Below are positions 47,060 to 58,539 of a DNA stretch of 64,000 bases, piece after piece. The translations under genes and the position numbers were made by a program. This DNA is from Sclerodactyla briareus. Its lineage: Eukaryota > Echinodermata > Holothuroidea > Dendrochirotida > Sclerodactylidae. Each line of letters starts with the position of its first letter. The stretch's first letter is position 1. The notes below the pieces were generated by a model. The model was not told where the DNA came from, made no database searches, and saw only the letters and a program-made list of their open reading frames with translations. The stretch covers positions 62,001 to 126,000 of the forward strand of contig JAODTK010005176.1 in NCBI GenBank assembly GCA_026419785.1. The letters are read 5' to 3'.

Positions 47060-47893
47060 TTGGAAAGTGGCATTGACGTCCGATAAATTTATCCTATCGT
47101 GTCGTATCGTATCGTATCGCACAGGTCGTCCGACGAATGTGCAAAAAAGGCGGTTTCGAGAAATCGCGGGTTAAAGATTTTAGGATTTGAAATGGTTGTA
47201 TCGAATGTAAAGCATTGGTACTTTTCATATGTGGGGTCCAAGCGTACGAAAACAAGTTATATTTTCGCTGCGAACACGCTTTTTTGGCTATGAAACGAAC
47301 ATTTTTGATATTATATCATGTTTCAAAGACATTTGTCACTACGCGGAATGGAAAGATACCAATGTAGTACAGATTCGTCACACATTCGTCACTACGCGAA
47401 ATTTTTTCCATTGTTTTCCACTGACTATTATAATAGTCGTGCCATTGACTTTGCATTACGTTAGTGAACGAATCCTACATTCGTCACTACGCGAAATGGG
47501 GAAATGGCGTGCGAAACAAATTCGTCCCTACGCGAAAAAAAAAAATCTATTGTTTTCCACTGACTGTTATAATAATCGTGCCATTGACTTTACAGAGCAT
47601 ATTGACGAATCTTACATTTGTCACTACGCGGAATGGAATTTCCACAAAAAACACCGATTGTGAATTATGTCAAAACCTTCAGCTTTTGGACTTCAGGACC
47701 CACGCCATTAGATTCTACAACAAACAATTAGGCAGAATATCCATCTAGCTCAAAATCGACAAAATGCAGATTCGTCAGTACACGAAACAGGGGACGAGGT
47801 GGGAACACTCCTATTGAAAATTACACTTTTTAACTCGACGTCCAATAAATTCATGGTATCGTATCGTATCGCACAGCTGTGAACAGCCCTTTA
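47060..47893. mobile_element. Element with dense TTCGTCACTACGCGAAA repeats
   Basis: TTCGTCACTACGCGAAA and close variants occur at least six times between 47,330 and 47,790. The longer unit CATTGTTTTCCACTGACT...GTGCCATTGACTTT is also duplicated. The block is bracketed by two direct copies of a terminal-type sequence, GACGTCC.ATAAATT...TATCGTATCGTATCGCACA (about 47,066-47,122 and 47,838-47,885). The right end reads GCTGTGAACAGCCC and abuts TTTAA. The 144-codon frame across it is a translation of the repeats. No transposase is visible. Confidence 0.55.
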
Positions 47894-47941
47894 AGTGCTG
47901 TTCACACTTGTGCGATACGTATACGTTAATTTTTATCGGAT

Positions 47942-49541
47942 GGAGTGTTCACACTTGTGCGATAAAAATGTTGTGCGATAATTTTATCGGACGTCTCGGC
48001 GGGAGAAAGTGGTGGGATTTTAGTTGAGAAAGCACAAGTTTTTCCCTTTTGTCGCTTCAGGCGGTGGAATAGCATGGTCGGCAGAATTTTCGAATTCCAA
48101 GAATTGTAATTTCAAAACAATTCGGAGCTTGTGTGTTCTTTCCTCAGTACTTGTAGGGGCGTGAATAGTGTTTATCGACCCATTTTAAAGCATACAACAA
48201 CAGTCACAGCCCTTTCTCTAGTCGCGGAGACATCAAATGGGGCACCTGACTATTGATTAAACCGTTTTCTGGACATTACTGAACTTCATTCCATACATAA
48301 ATTTCCTCACGATTCATTCTGTCCAAACACAATCAATCATAGGAGAGCATTCCTGGAATGCACCTTGCTGCATCCACCCGCCGCTTCCAATCACCCGACT
48401 TTGTCCTCGAGCAAATGCCAGGCTGAGCCTGTCCCACCCCCCTCCACTGCGCCAACCATGAGCTTACTCGCAATTCCGGCGTAGGCCCCCTAACCCAAGG
48501 GGGTCCTCTGGAGACAGAACACGGTGGACGGGATCGTCCACCGGTTTAGGCGCGCCATATGCCCCAAGAAGCGCAATTGACGATCACGATTCAGGCAGCG
48601 GACCTCACCATCCCCGCCTACCCTTTCGTTGGACACCCACTCTCAATTAGCATCATATCCAAGAATACGGCGGAGTGTATATAGTAACCAAGAAAGCATT
48701 GGGTCGTCTCCGCCTCAGCTCAATAGTGAGCGTCACGTTCCACTAGGATAGGAAGCCTGGAAGGACAATTAGCTGAAAACACGGAGCTTGGTTACTCTTC
48801 CTCAGAACCAAGCATGTGAAATAATGCTACGGCTCTAACCTGTGTAGCATACTACTTTCCTCACTAACCTACAATACATCATTGCTTTGGCGTTAGATCG
48901 ACATTATACCCCCCCCCCATAGTGATTTCGTTGCCTTCTTCGTTTCTTTTCCCGCCCTCCTTTCTTACGGGATGGGGGGTTGGGGTGAAGTTCCCGTCAA
49001 GACGTCAAGCTGTGGATCGACGCCCTCTGGAAAACTCCCTCCTATCCCGCCCTCTCGAACAGCCACAACCCCCTACTCCGGCTCTATCTACCAAAACCCA
49101 TATCCGCCTGCATTTTTTGCTGCCACATGATATACTTGGTGGACGCAACATGACCCCCCCCCCCCTTACCTCACTGGTCACGCTACCATTGTATACGGGG
49201 AGGGCATCATGGATTTGAACTGAAATAATGGTTTCGTAGGCCCCATGCATGGCGGCAAATGGGGTCGAGAAGCTCAATCGTAGGGCCATGTGTCCCCCGG
49301 ATACGTCACTAACCCAATATATTAATTAAAACCCACTGATTGCAGTTATCACTAAAAACAACTTTTCACGCTAAACTTCCCGCAAAAGCCTGTTTGGCGT
49401 TCCATAGTCCTTGCAGAATTGCGCAAGTTATTTACTGCATTGCACAATCTATCGCATCCGATAATTTATCGTACGAGGAAAGTGAAGATTTCAAATTGAC
49501 GTCGATAATTATAGTATCGTATCGCACAAAGTGGGAACACT
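47942..49541. mobile_element. Large non-coding transposon, copy B, with terminal repeats
   Basis: The left end is AGTGTTCACACTTGTGCGATA and the right end, reverse-complemented, is AGTGTTCCCACTTTGTGCGATA. They are inverted repeats with small indels, about 1.6 kb apart. The interior aligns with copy A at 35,868-37,195. No open frame encodes a recognisable transposase, so it is probably non-autonomous. A homologous right-end sequence lies outside on both sides, which indicates nested or tandem insertion of related elements. Confidence 0.6.
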
Positions 49542-50279
49542 CCTATTGAAAATAGCACTTCTTAACTCGACGTTCGAAAATTTTATCGGACGTCAAGTTG
49601 AAAATATTCAACTTTTATCGTACGATGTCTCGCCCCCCCCCCCTAATATTTTGGTTGTCGGCGCGCGCTTCGGGATCTGGAAATGCATTTTGGTCCCCCC
49701 CCCCCCCCATAATATTGAGCCCGACTGCTATTTCGCTGACACGTAATCCAACATATCCAGCAGCAACCGTGCTCAAACAAATGCATAATGATCTAAATGA
49801 TCAAGTTGAGTGAATTCTGCTGCTCCAAATTTCTCCGGGTTGTTCTTTATTATCAATGAAGAAGGGTTCTCCTTCAATTCCTATCGTTTGCATAAGACTG
49901 GCTTTACCAACTTGCGGTGTTGCTACTTCATTGGACGTTTTTCGATTTCCCGCCAGATGACCAAACAAACAAAACATACAAAGTGCTATCTTGAGGTGAA
50001 GGGGGTTGAGGCGACGGGGGTAGGTCTACAACCTGGCGGGATCTGTGATTTTTAGCTCAAACCAGCTATCCTTCTATCTATCCAGTCTGTGAACTTTCGC
50101 TTTTGGGCCACAACTTGTTCGTGCTTTGATGAATCTCGACCAACTTGGTCACAATGTTTATTGACTGATGGTTCATCTTTGACACCTTAAAGGTTTAAGG
50201 TCAATGGTATTCAAAAGGCCAGTTGGCCAATAAGTGTGAAACTGCAAAAACGCTACCTCTACAAATTGTGGTCACATGC

Positions 50280-51180
50280 CTAGTTCGGTCCAATTATGGT
50301 CTCTAGCTGTACTTTCGGGGTGTCAGGAATTATTTGGTCCAGTCCACGTGGCCCGAGGGCCGAATGTTATGAACTTTCACACCAAGTATTGCAATATTGT
50401 CATCTCCGCCCACAAGCTTCCAATAATTTTCCTTCAAAGTTACATGTTATGGTCCTGTGGTAGAGTCATTGGGGGTGTTCAGGAATTTTAGATAGCCCAT
50501 GGCCCAGTAGGGCCAAGGGGCCCATTATGTGAAACCGCAAAATCTTGTATGCTGATGTTCGGCCAAATGATGGTCCAATAGACGTTCCCATTTTATGATA
50601 GTTCACACAATGGTGTTCGACATGTCCTCCCCACACTTCAATTGATTTTTTGTTTCTTCGAAGTTACGTGTTATGGTCCTTCGATGAGTGCGCCATTGGG
50701 GTTGTTCAAGAATTTTGGGCCTAGGGCCACTTTGGGCGCAAAATCTGTTCTCCTAAAAAATTTGTTGCACCATGCTGATGTTCATTCAAATGTTGGTCTA
50801 ATAGCTATACCTTTAGGGTGCCCGGGGATTTGGGTGACCCACGGCCCAGTGTGGGCCCCGAGGGCCCCATCATGTGGAATTACGCAAAATGCTTCACCTC
50901 TTACAGTTTTGGGCACAGTACTGACATTAGTCATAATGAATGGGCTAACAGACGTACTTCGGGGGTGTTCAGGAATTTTTTATCAAGGTCCCACTTGGGG
51001 CCTGAGGGCCCCATTTTATTAATTTCAATGGAATTCACACATTGGGACTTAAAATGCATCTTCCTTCCACAAGTTCCAATTATTTTCTTTAAAGTTACAT
51101 GCAATGCTCCTCGGTTAGTGGTCCATCCCCCTGGTGGGTGTAAGCGGTAGACCTCGGACTGGGGTAGTTTATGACTCACT
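50280..51180 (+). repeat. Irregular tandem repeat (about 115-230 bp)
   Basis: The phrase GGGTGTTCAGGAATTTT and its variants recur near 50,313, 50,474, 50,702, 50,817 and 50,961, each followed by CCCA(C/T)GGCCC...GAGGGCCCCAT-like sequence. TTACATGTTATGGTCC recurs near 50,440, 50,665 and 51,095. Unit lengths are uneven, so this is an old, partly deleted array. Open frames across it are repeat artefacts. Confidence 0.65.
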
Positions 51181-51559
51181 TAAAAGATGTGAAAACATTT
51201 AGGAGCTCTCGCATGGGCAACGCACGCGCAGTGTATAGTAAGGCAAAGAATCAGCAACTTTCCAAACTTAATACTTTTTTTTTGATAAAGGCGTTTCTCT
51301 TCTTTTTTGAATGAAGTAAGCCGGCATAGAAACCAGTGTGAAGTCCTGTCCTCAACCTGAATGACATCAGCCAGTTTTCAGCCAGTGGTCATAGGGCTCG
51401 GGAAACAATGGCAAGATAAATTATGGGATTGAGAATTATGGCAGCTCAGTGCGGTGCTGTTTACCTACATTATTCATTTCAGTGTGCAGGAAGTTAGTGA
51501 TTTAATTGACATCTTACATAAGGGCACTCCCTGGTTTAGATATTGACTGCAGAGCTTTA

Positions 51560-52570
51560 ATTCATGTAAGTCACTGACGTTATGTACATTACTTGTCTGA
51601 ACTAAAAAGAAAAAAATATAGTGGCAATGTTGTCCACTTGTAGTGTCCCCAACTGCTTTTTAATACTGGTGTAATTATAGCCATCCTGAAGTCCACTTTT
51701 AAACGCTAATCTTGCAAAGAATTATCGTCCAGTGACCTTGAGCTCAATTCAAGCTTTACAATTCGTTTGCCTATGCGGATGATATTTCTTGTTTGCAATT
51801 TCTGCTCTGGTCTGCATAAACTTTTGCACCTGTTTGCAGTATGTGCCAGATAGCGTTTTAATTTAATGAAGATAAATCCAGTATTTAAGTAAGGGGTTGC
51901 CCTCTAGAAGAGTAACCCACTTTCTATATGAAGGGTTCCCTATGCAAATATGAATAAGCTGGAAATTCTTGGCAATGTCTTTAATTTCAAAGGTACTAGT
52001 TTAGATCATATTAATCAGCGGTTTGCCAAATGTAGATAATCATTTGATGGTCTATCTCCTGCTGGTATGTTGTATCCAGGGGCTTCTCCCAGTGCCCAAA
52101 TCCACCTCAAAGTATTTGCCAGCCTACCTTAGTCTATGGCAGTGATTGTATGAATATTATGATCAAGACAAAGAACAATTGAATTCCAATCATGTAAGCT
52201 TATGAACGGAGCGTTGGGTTTAAGCAAACGTTCATACAATACAGCAATTTTACTGGCTCTTGGGGTTCCATGTGACGGATTTTATTCACCGAATGTCTGT
52301 TTTCATTATTTCATAGAATATTTCAAGTCATTAGCCCCGACTGAGTTCCTATAATCTTGCATACTATTTGCTCTATGGCCAGGTCACTTGTGGGTCAATT
52401 GTGGATAGGGTTCTCAGTTGCAATAGTTCGCCCTGACTTAGTTTTCCACCCCCTTTGGTTAGGATCTGCCCTTATACCTGATTGGTCATGGTTGACCTCG
52501 TTGCAAATCTCTAAACATGGAAGAATTTTATTAGCCACTTCGACCGCATAAGCTTGTGTACCTCTTACAA
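51560..52570 (+). pseudogene. LINE reverse transcriptase fragment (palm to C-terminus)
   Basis: Plus-strand frames give FAYADDIS (palm, about 51,762), a DKSSI block, LEILGNVFNFKGTS with DHINQR, SFDGLSPAGM, IHLKVFASLTLVYGSDCMN-like sequence and SWGSMCDGFY-like C-terminal remains. The order and the L-x-Y-G-x-x-C motif are typical of non-LTR reverse transcriptases in invertebrates. It is of a different subtype from the LINEs at 22 and 54 kb. Many stops make it inactive. Confidence 0.7.
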
Positions 52571-52794
52571 CTCCGTTTTAATTGTATTTATTTATTATAT
52601 ATATATTTTTATTGTTGTCTGTTGATTTTTGTGATAGAATTTGATTGTACAGTATTAGCAAATGTAATTTTGTGTGCCCTTTACCCTGTTTTTCTCCAGA
52701 TTTGGAGGTGAAAAAAATAAAATAAAAACTAACAATTTAACCATATACGATGACCGTTTAATTCTGTTAGTGAGTATCACTGTTAGTCAGTTCG

Positions 52795-53215
52795 GGGCTG
52801 AATGGCTCGGTAAAGTGGTATATGTGACACATTACAAAGCAAATATTCTTGGTTCGAATTCCTGCAGGAGTTTTCTCCTAGTTGGCAGTACTTGCAGTTG
52901 CGATGGGCGAGGTCTTGGGGTCGTAACTTCAGATCCGCTGGGGTTGCTGGGGTTTGTTACGGCGTAAACGGCCAGTAACGTTTGACTTGAACTTAACTTT
53001 CGCTCCTCCATGTTTCGAGAAAGTGGGCTGTCCTGGGTTCCTGATAGTCCTTCGGATGTGGACGCAAAAATGGCTGACCCGAAGCAGTGGAATTGCATAA
53101 CACCTCTCTGCCACGATATCATCTGAGAACTAGTCGAGAACAATAAACCGAGTTTCGCCGGTGCTCATCCACGATCTATATGGCCAGGGTTCCTTGAGGA
53201 GCCCCAATTGACTTC
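52795..53215 (+). mobile_element. tRNA-derived SINE
   Basis: An A box (TGGCTCGGTAAAGTGG, 52,803-52,818) and a B box (GGTTCGAATTCC, 52,851-52,862) lie at normal tRNA spacing, giving an internal RNA polymerase III promoter. The acceptor-stem pairing of a functional tRNA is not apparent. A non-tRNA body follows, whose 3' part (CGATATCATCTGAG...GCCGGTGCTCATCCACGATC) also occurs at 27.3 kb. It lies just downstream of the LINE fragment ending near 52.57 kb. Confidence 0.65.
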
Positions 53216-53639
53216 CTTAACCAGTAGAAGTCAAATCAAATAATTTTTGTCGTACCCAAGTTCCACGATATCAGTGTGCAGGTGTAGTGCACAAGTTCCA
53301 AATTACGGACCAGCATTACGACAATCCAGTACGACCGCCACTTCTTCTGTATCTTGTGTTCTCGCTCGTACCCAGGTACTACGATATCAATGGAGGGGCG
53401 ACTTCATAATTTCTAGCCAAGCACTCGACAACGCAAACGACACAATTGGAGGGTGGAGATCGCTTCAGAAGTGACATCAAAGAAATTTGTTGTTTGGGTT
53501 TTCAAAGAAAAGCTTCCTTTCGACCGGATTATCCAAAAGCGCTCTTCAGGTTGTTTACGAGGCCGGTAAGAATAATCTGACAAGTGTCTGAATTTTGTGA
53601 GCGCCAGAAGTGATCGCCTTCTCTCGCCCGAGAATACAC

Positions 53640-53860
53640 GACATATGATAGATAGAATGAAAGAATGATAGATAGATATACTTACCTGACCTGTTCCGTA
53701 TTAGGTCATGAAACAGCTGGATGGATGGCTGGATAATATCAATAGATATCTAGATTATATAATAAGATAGATAATAGATTGATCGATCATGATAGAAGAT
53801 CGATAGATAATATAGATAGATGCTGATAGATGAGAATGATCGATAATGATAGTACCATCA
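53640..53860. repeat. GATA-type microsatellite, interrupted
   Basis: Runs of GATA, AGAT and TGAT units occur with interruptions. Confidence 0.9.
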
Positions 53861-54239
53861 TAGTACACATTTCACATTACTTGTTATCCTGGATAAGCTA
53901 TTGCCCACCTAAAGCAATCTTGCGTGGATACGGCCCGTGTCATGTTTTTCGACTTTCCCTCTGCCTCAAAATACCATACAATTGGAAGTGTCCCTCTCAT
54001 TGCGCCTGGGGTCCGCGGAAGAAACGAGAAGATGAAAATGGGGGCCGTAATCTGAGTAAAAAGCTCAGGCCCATCTAAGTGATAGGTCAGAGAGGGGTCG
54101 TCGTTGGTAAAATTGGATCCTGCAAAATCTCGTCGCGCTCCGTAGTGGTCGTTGTCATTGCCCCATTTCCATTGTAGATACAAGAGACAGGCAGAACAAC
54201 AGACGGACATCACAGAACGAAGGACGGACGGAACGGACA

Positions 54240-54252
54240 GGATAGTAGATAG

Positions 54253-54283
<31 letters not shown>

Positions 54284-54292
54284 CCATAGATA
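54240..54292. repeat. GATA microsatellite
   Basis: An almost perfect run of GATA units (about 54,250-54,282), adjoining the 3' side of the minus-strand LINE fragment. Confidence 0.9.
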
Positions 54293-54339
54293 GAGACTTT
54301 ACATGACCTTGTCGTTATTAGGTCAGAACACGACGGGTG

Positions 54340-54860
54340 TGGGATCACTCATAATGTTGGTGAGCTTCTTCCGTAGATATTGCGCGTACAAATCATTAAG
54401 AGTGGGCAAGAAATAGGCCGACGCACTGCCCAGCTGGCTTAAGAAAACGATCCAGATCCAACCTATGTTTCGGGCACATGCTGCCAAAAAAGCAAATGGC
54501 AAATAGCAAATAGGTCATGAAACGGTGTGGTGGGATCACTCATAGCTGCATAGTGTTAGTAAGCTTCTTCGGTAGATATTGCTCATACAAATCATTAAGA
54601 GTGGCAAGAGGTAGGCCGACACACTGCCCAGCTGGCTTAAGAAAACGATCCAGATCCAACCTATGTTTCGGGCACATGCTGCCAAAAAATTTCTGAGAAA
54701 GTACAGGCGTTGGAAGGCCTTCATTTTCACGTCTTTTGCATGGGCATTCCAGCTAACTTATGTCGATATACGGTTTTCAAGATACTTGTTATTTTCCACC
54801 CTCTCAACTACTCCCCCGTTAATCGTGATGGAGTTATGAGCGTGAATACCGCTACGGAAG
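54340..54860 (-). pseudogene. LINE reverse transcriptase 3' fragment with internal duplication
   Basis: The minus strand gives ITINGGVVERVENNKYLEN, FQRLYFLRN, HRLDLDRFLKPAGQCVGLPL and LNDLYEQYLPKKLTN, matching in order the C-terminal region of non-LTR reverse transcriptases common in fish and invertebrates (ITING...YKYLG, ...RLYFLRKL, ...SLNDLY...). A segment of about 180 bases is present twice (54,540-54,690 and 54,355-54,490). The second copy follows a short junction containing GCAAATGGCAAATAGCAAA. The GATA repeat lies beyond the 3' end. Confidence 0.7.
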
Positions 54861-55435
54861 TGGAAAAAAAAACGAACCGAGTAAGAACACTGTCACAGCA
54901 TTTCGATAAATGTAGCTTGATTGCATGACAATGGCCACCATTGGAATACCTCTCCAAATCATGTCATATCGGAAATCGATCAAAATTAGGTGTATAGTGG
55001 AGCGCACATCTCTCCAATACTAAGACTGAAATAAGAAAAAGTACAAGTTGCTGTAACCCTGCATATGTATAATTTTTGGTCGGTTCCCAGGACCATCTTC
55101 AGTATACGCTGCAAGGGGCCAAGGAAAAAGCAATTCCAAGGGTTATTTTACAAGGTAGACCTGTATTTGTGTACCACTGACTACCTCGTTCCTATAAATT
55201 CATAGTCATTTTCTACGAATATGTAATTACCTTCATACGATTATTGATTCGAACTAATGATTGTTCGAACCAACATTCCTTTTTGTTCCTAGTACGAAGT
55301 ATCATCTAGTTTGCTAGTGAAGTAACAGCGTACGAATGAATTTGCATCAGAGAGCTATTAACCCTCAAGGAATATATCCCGCTCCGCACTCTCAATGGCA
55401 ATTTCTGCGTACGCCATTGCATGCGATGTTCTATC
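54861..55435. other. No recognisable gene
   Basis: I see neither a conserved coding block nor a repeat array. The 5' continuation of the LINE is not detectable. Confidence 0.35.
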
Positions 55436-55805
55436 CAGGGGCGTAAATATGGGGGGGGGGGGATTGGGTGTGACACCCCCTGGAAGATATGAAAGTCGGT
55501 CCCGTGCGGAAGAGTTGGTTCCTGAGCAGACGAAGCCGATTTTTTTTTAGGAAACTTTGATAAACCAAGGAAGAGGGATGTTCGTGAACGAAGCATCCAC
55601 TAAAAACTTGGCAACAAATGGACCGTTTGTACGGAGGCACTACGCCAAAGATTGGCCACTCCCTCGTCGTGAACGCACCAAAGTCGCCGAAAAAACTTGG
55701 GAAAATTACAAAATAGGTCAAAAAAAAAAGTCGCGGCTCAGGACAGAAACATCTTGTCGTCCAAAAGTTCACACCCCCTTGGAAAATTGTGTATTTACGC
55801 CCCTG
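55436..55805. mobile_element. 370-bp hAT MITE with perfect 8-bp target duplication
   Basis: The terminal inverted repeats are CAGGGGCGTAAATA at the left and TATTTACGCCCCTG at the right, a perfect 14-bp match. The octamer GTTCTATC occurs directly on both sides (55,428-55,435 and 55,806-55,813), the hallmark of hAT insertion. A G-run of about 13 starts 16 bases inside the left end. A second partial inverted pair lies further in (ACACCCCCTGGAA near 55,480 and ACACCCCCTTGGAAAA near 55,771). The 114-codon frame spanning it has no transposase features. The intact ends and duplication suggest a fairly recent insertion. Confidence 0.9.
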
Positions 55806-55813
55806 GTTCTATC

Positions 55814-58312
55814 CGATATTATATTTGTTCCGCGACAGGATGATACTGCCGACGAGAAGATCAGGAGTCTTGGGGAGCTGCAGCAAAGTACGAAGGAGTA
55901 ATCTCCTGAGGAGTAAATAGACGATTCTTTATGTCGAATTCGGTTTCCGATGTCATTTTAGACACTGGTAATCAGATGCTACTCTAAGTTCCGCGTGGAA
56001 ATTGACTGCTAGTCACTTTCCGAGAGTGCATAGCATGGGCGCGGATTGTTGTAAAAGTGGGGGGGGGGGGACACATCGAATGCAATTGACCATCTAAGCG
56101 GAGCCGCCACCATCGGCTAGCGCGGAGCGTACCTCGGAAATTTAGGCTTACAAACCCTCCAAATGGCCAGAAACGGCACGTGCCAGGCTCGATAGCACCC
56201 ATCTACATGTGTGATTAGAGTGTAAGACTAACAAAAAAGTTGTCATTGTGCATACTAATATGATTCACCGCATATCACACATGGTATTTTTTTCATTACA
56301 TTTCCTACTCTGGCTTTGTTTGCGTGGGATCCAGGGGTCTACCGAACGGTCCCTGGTGGGATCGAAGGGAAAAGCCTGGGCGTACGTGACCATTCCAATT
56401 TGGGGGCAGAAATTTTTTTGTACCCGGATATTACAAGTCAGCCATCGGAAATTACCAGCGCGCACAAAGCGCGCGGAACATTTTGCATGTTATCCGGGCA
56501 TTTTATCGAAAATTCCGGGCAGTCAGCAGTAATTCAGGCATTTTTGCCCACGTTGTTGCCTTGTTCACCCCAATTTTCGCCCGAATGTTCAATCGCAGGA
56601 AAGGAGGGTGGGTGGTGGTCATTCTCCTCTCACTAGCTCCTGCAATTATTTGAGTGAACAATATTCAATCCTTACATCGCATAGTTACAACGCCTGGTAG
56701 AAAAGAACGCCTTCGCACGCGAAACACTTGAAATTGTATGCACTTTTGGCTCTTTCGATTTAAAATTCGGGAACTCGATATGAAACATGGGTAATGGCAA
56801 TCCTTCGACTTTGGCCCTAGTGACCATAACAGGGCGAACGGGCTGACGATTTCTGTAGTTATTCGCTCCGTCATTTGCTCAGAAGCGCTGGATTGTTGTT
56901 GATTTTTGTTTAGTCGAACTGAGAACGTCTCGAATCGAAATTGTACGACGTGATTGCGAAATCGAAGGGTGAATGCTTATGTTGTACGAGTGGTATAAAG
57001 ATGTACATAACTTGTTGCTGCTGGTGCAAACTTCTTATGATCTTATCATCTCGTCCTTGTATGTCTCCTAGTCGGATAGTGTTACCTAGTGGGTAAGGGG
57101 CAGCTTTCTAATTCCGAAGTTATTGACCATGAAAGAGGATATTGTCTTAACAATTATCAGATTTGATTCCACTCGAATCAGCGTAACAACTATGATACGA
57201 ATCGGGATGTGCCATATTTTTTATTACTCTCTCGAAAGTGGGGGGGGTTGGACAAACGATCCATGATTATCCCCACTTTTGAAAGTGAGGGAGACATGTC
57301 CCCCGGCCCCCAACTGTTGACGCCCCTGGGCTTAGGATCCTGCTCATTCGAGAAAAACAGCTGTAACACGTCGACTGAACAGTAAAATCGTGTTTTTTGC
57401 GTCAATAATTTATTGGCACATGGGTCAAGGAGGATGGGGTTCTGACCCCCCCCCCCTCCCCCCCCCCCCCCTCCCCCCCCCCCCCTCTGCGAACGCCACT
57501 GTCGATAGTTTCGAGAGTGTAGCGCACATTGGGCCTGAGAGATCATTGGTAAAATCAGGTACCAAGCCTAACTGTTCTAAACACACAATAAGTTGTGGGT
57601 CACGGTCCTGGGTTTTCCTCAGCTAAAATCGCTGACATCAGTAATTTTTTTAGGAGTGGTACCGTGATAGTGAGGGACTTCTATTATTATGCAAATATTT
57701 TAGGAATGCAGAGCCATTTGCTGGAGACTTGTCCAAGATGACAATTGCCGAAGTCGTCTTTAGAGAAACTGACAATCAGGGGAATAAATCAGACCTAGAT
57801 TGATTTGGGCGCAAATTTTAAATGATTGACAAACGGCTGCTTACCGGTCATGACGAAACATCGAACCAGAACTCGTTTGGACCTGGCATTTTTTATTTCC
57901 ATTTGTCATATTCAAATTTATTGTAGAAATGCCCATAGTCCTATCCCCCCTACTCTTATTCCCGACTAATTGAAAGTGTGTTTGTCCCAGTCACCTGACT
58001 CACATCTATCTTCGAAGGTTGAGGTATCGAACTGATAACCAAGCAGTTGTTATTTTGTTTTTTGCGCTGTTGAACAAGGCACTCTATTCCTCGCTAACTT
58101 TCAAACGTAGGCGGTCGGTATTTATCTCCTTGGGTTAATTACGCCATCCTTAACACTACAATCCCCCAACTGATACTGTGAGCCTTCTTGTGTCGTGATG
58201 AAGGTGTTCGCAGATCGATGTGCAGTTTTGTAGCCTCGTTGTACCTTGTATAGGTACGTTATTCGGCCGACAAATGATCAGAAAAAAAATGGTTGCTTTT
58301 GTCTGTTCCCAG
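55814..58312. other. Mostly unassigned; fragments of hAT-like elements near 57.2-57.5 kb
   Basis: A G-run near 56,060 and GCGCGC-rich palindromic sequence near 56,458-56,480 are the features of the first half. At 57,240-57,330 a block ends in GACGCCCCTGG, and at 57,447-57,485 long C-runs are followed by GCGAACGCCACTG. Both resemble reversed hAT-type termini. No matched left ends are visible. Proline- and glycine-rich frames here come from homopolymers. Confidence 0.35.
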
Positions 58313-58419
58313 GGACTCCCCAGAAAGTGGGGCGCTCTTTCTGTAAGATAACGCCTGAAGAGTTTCGCGCTCTGCGGTACCAGCCCGCCTCGACGAATGG
58401 GGTGGGCGTGAGGGCGAAT
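58313..58419 (+). CDS. Candidate exon of an unidentified gene (upstream of pair)
   Basis: A textbook acceptor (TTGCTTTTGTCTGTTCCCAG) opens a GC-rich exon reading TPQKVGRSFCKITPEEFRAL followed by RYQPASTNGVGVRAN. The donor GTAAGG begins at 58,420. Two other in-frame donors lie close by (GTGAGG at 58,408 and GTAAAC at 58,435). All three end at a codon boundary, which matches the phase of the next exon at 58,540. The composition is clearly more GC-rich than the surroundings. I recognise no family. Confidence 0.5.
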
Positions 58420-58539
58420 GTAAGGAGGGCGAATGTAAACGCATCGTCGAGTGCATTGAGCAACTCCGCCTTCGCCGGAGGCACCGCCGTTTAACGCAGT
58501 CGTCAACTCTTAATATTTTTTTTTCGGACTCCCTCCAAG

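Noticed and set aside
47229-47663. A 144-codon plus-strand frame
   Set aside because: It is a translation of the TTCGTCACTACGCG repeats and repeats the same peptide phrase.
55557-55901. A 114-codon plus-strand frame over the hAT MITE
   Set aside because: It crosses the transposon boundary and its target duplication, so it cannot be a conserved gene.
56458-56480. GCGCGC dyad as a terminator or replication signal
   Set aside because: It is a short isolated palindrome with no supporting context in eukaryotic DNA.
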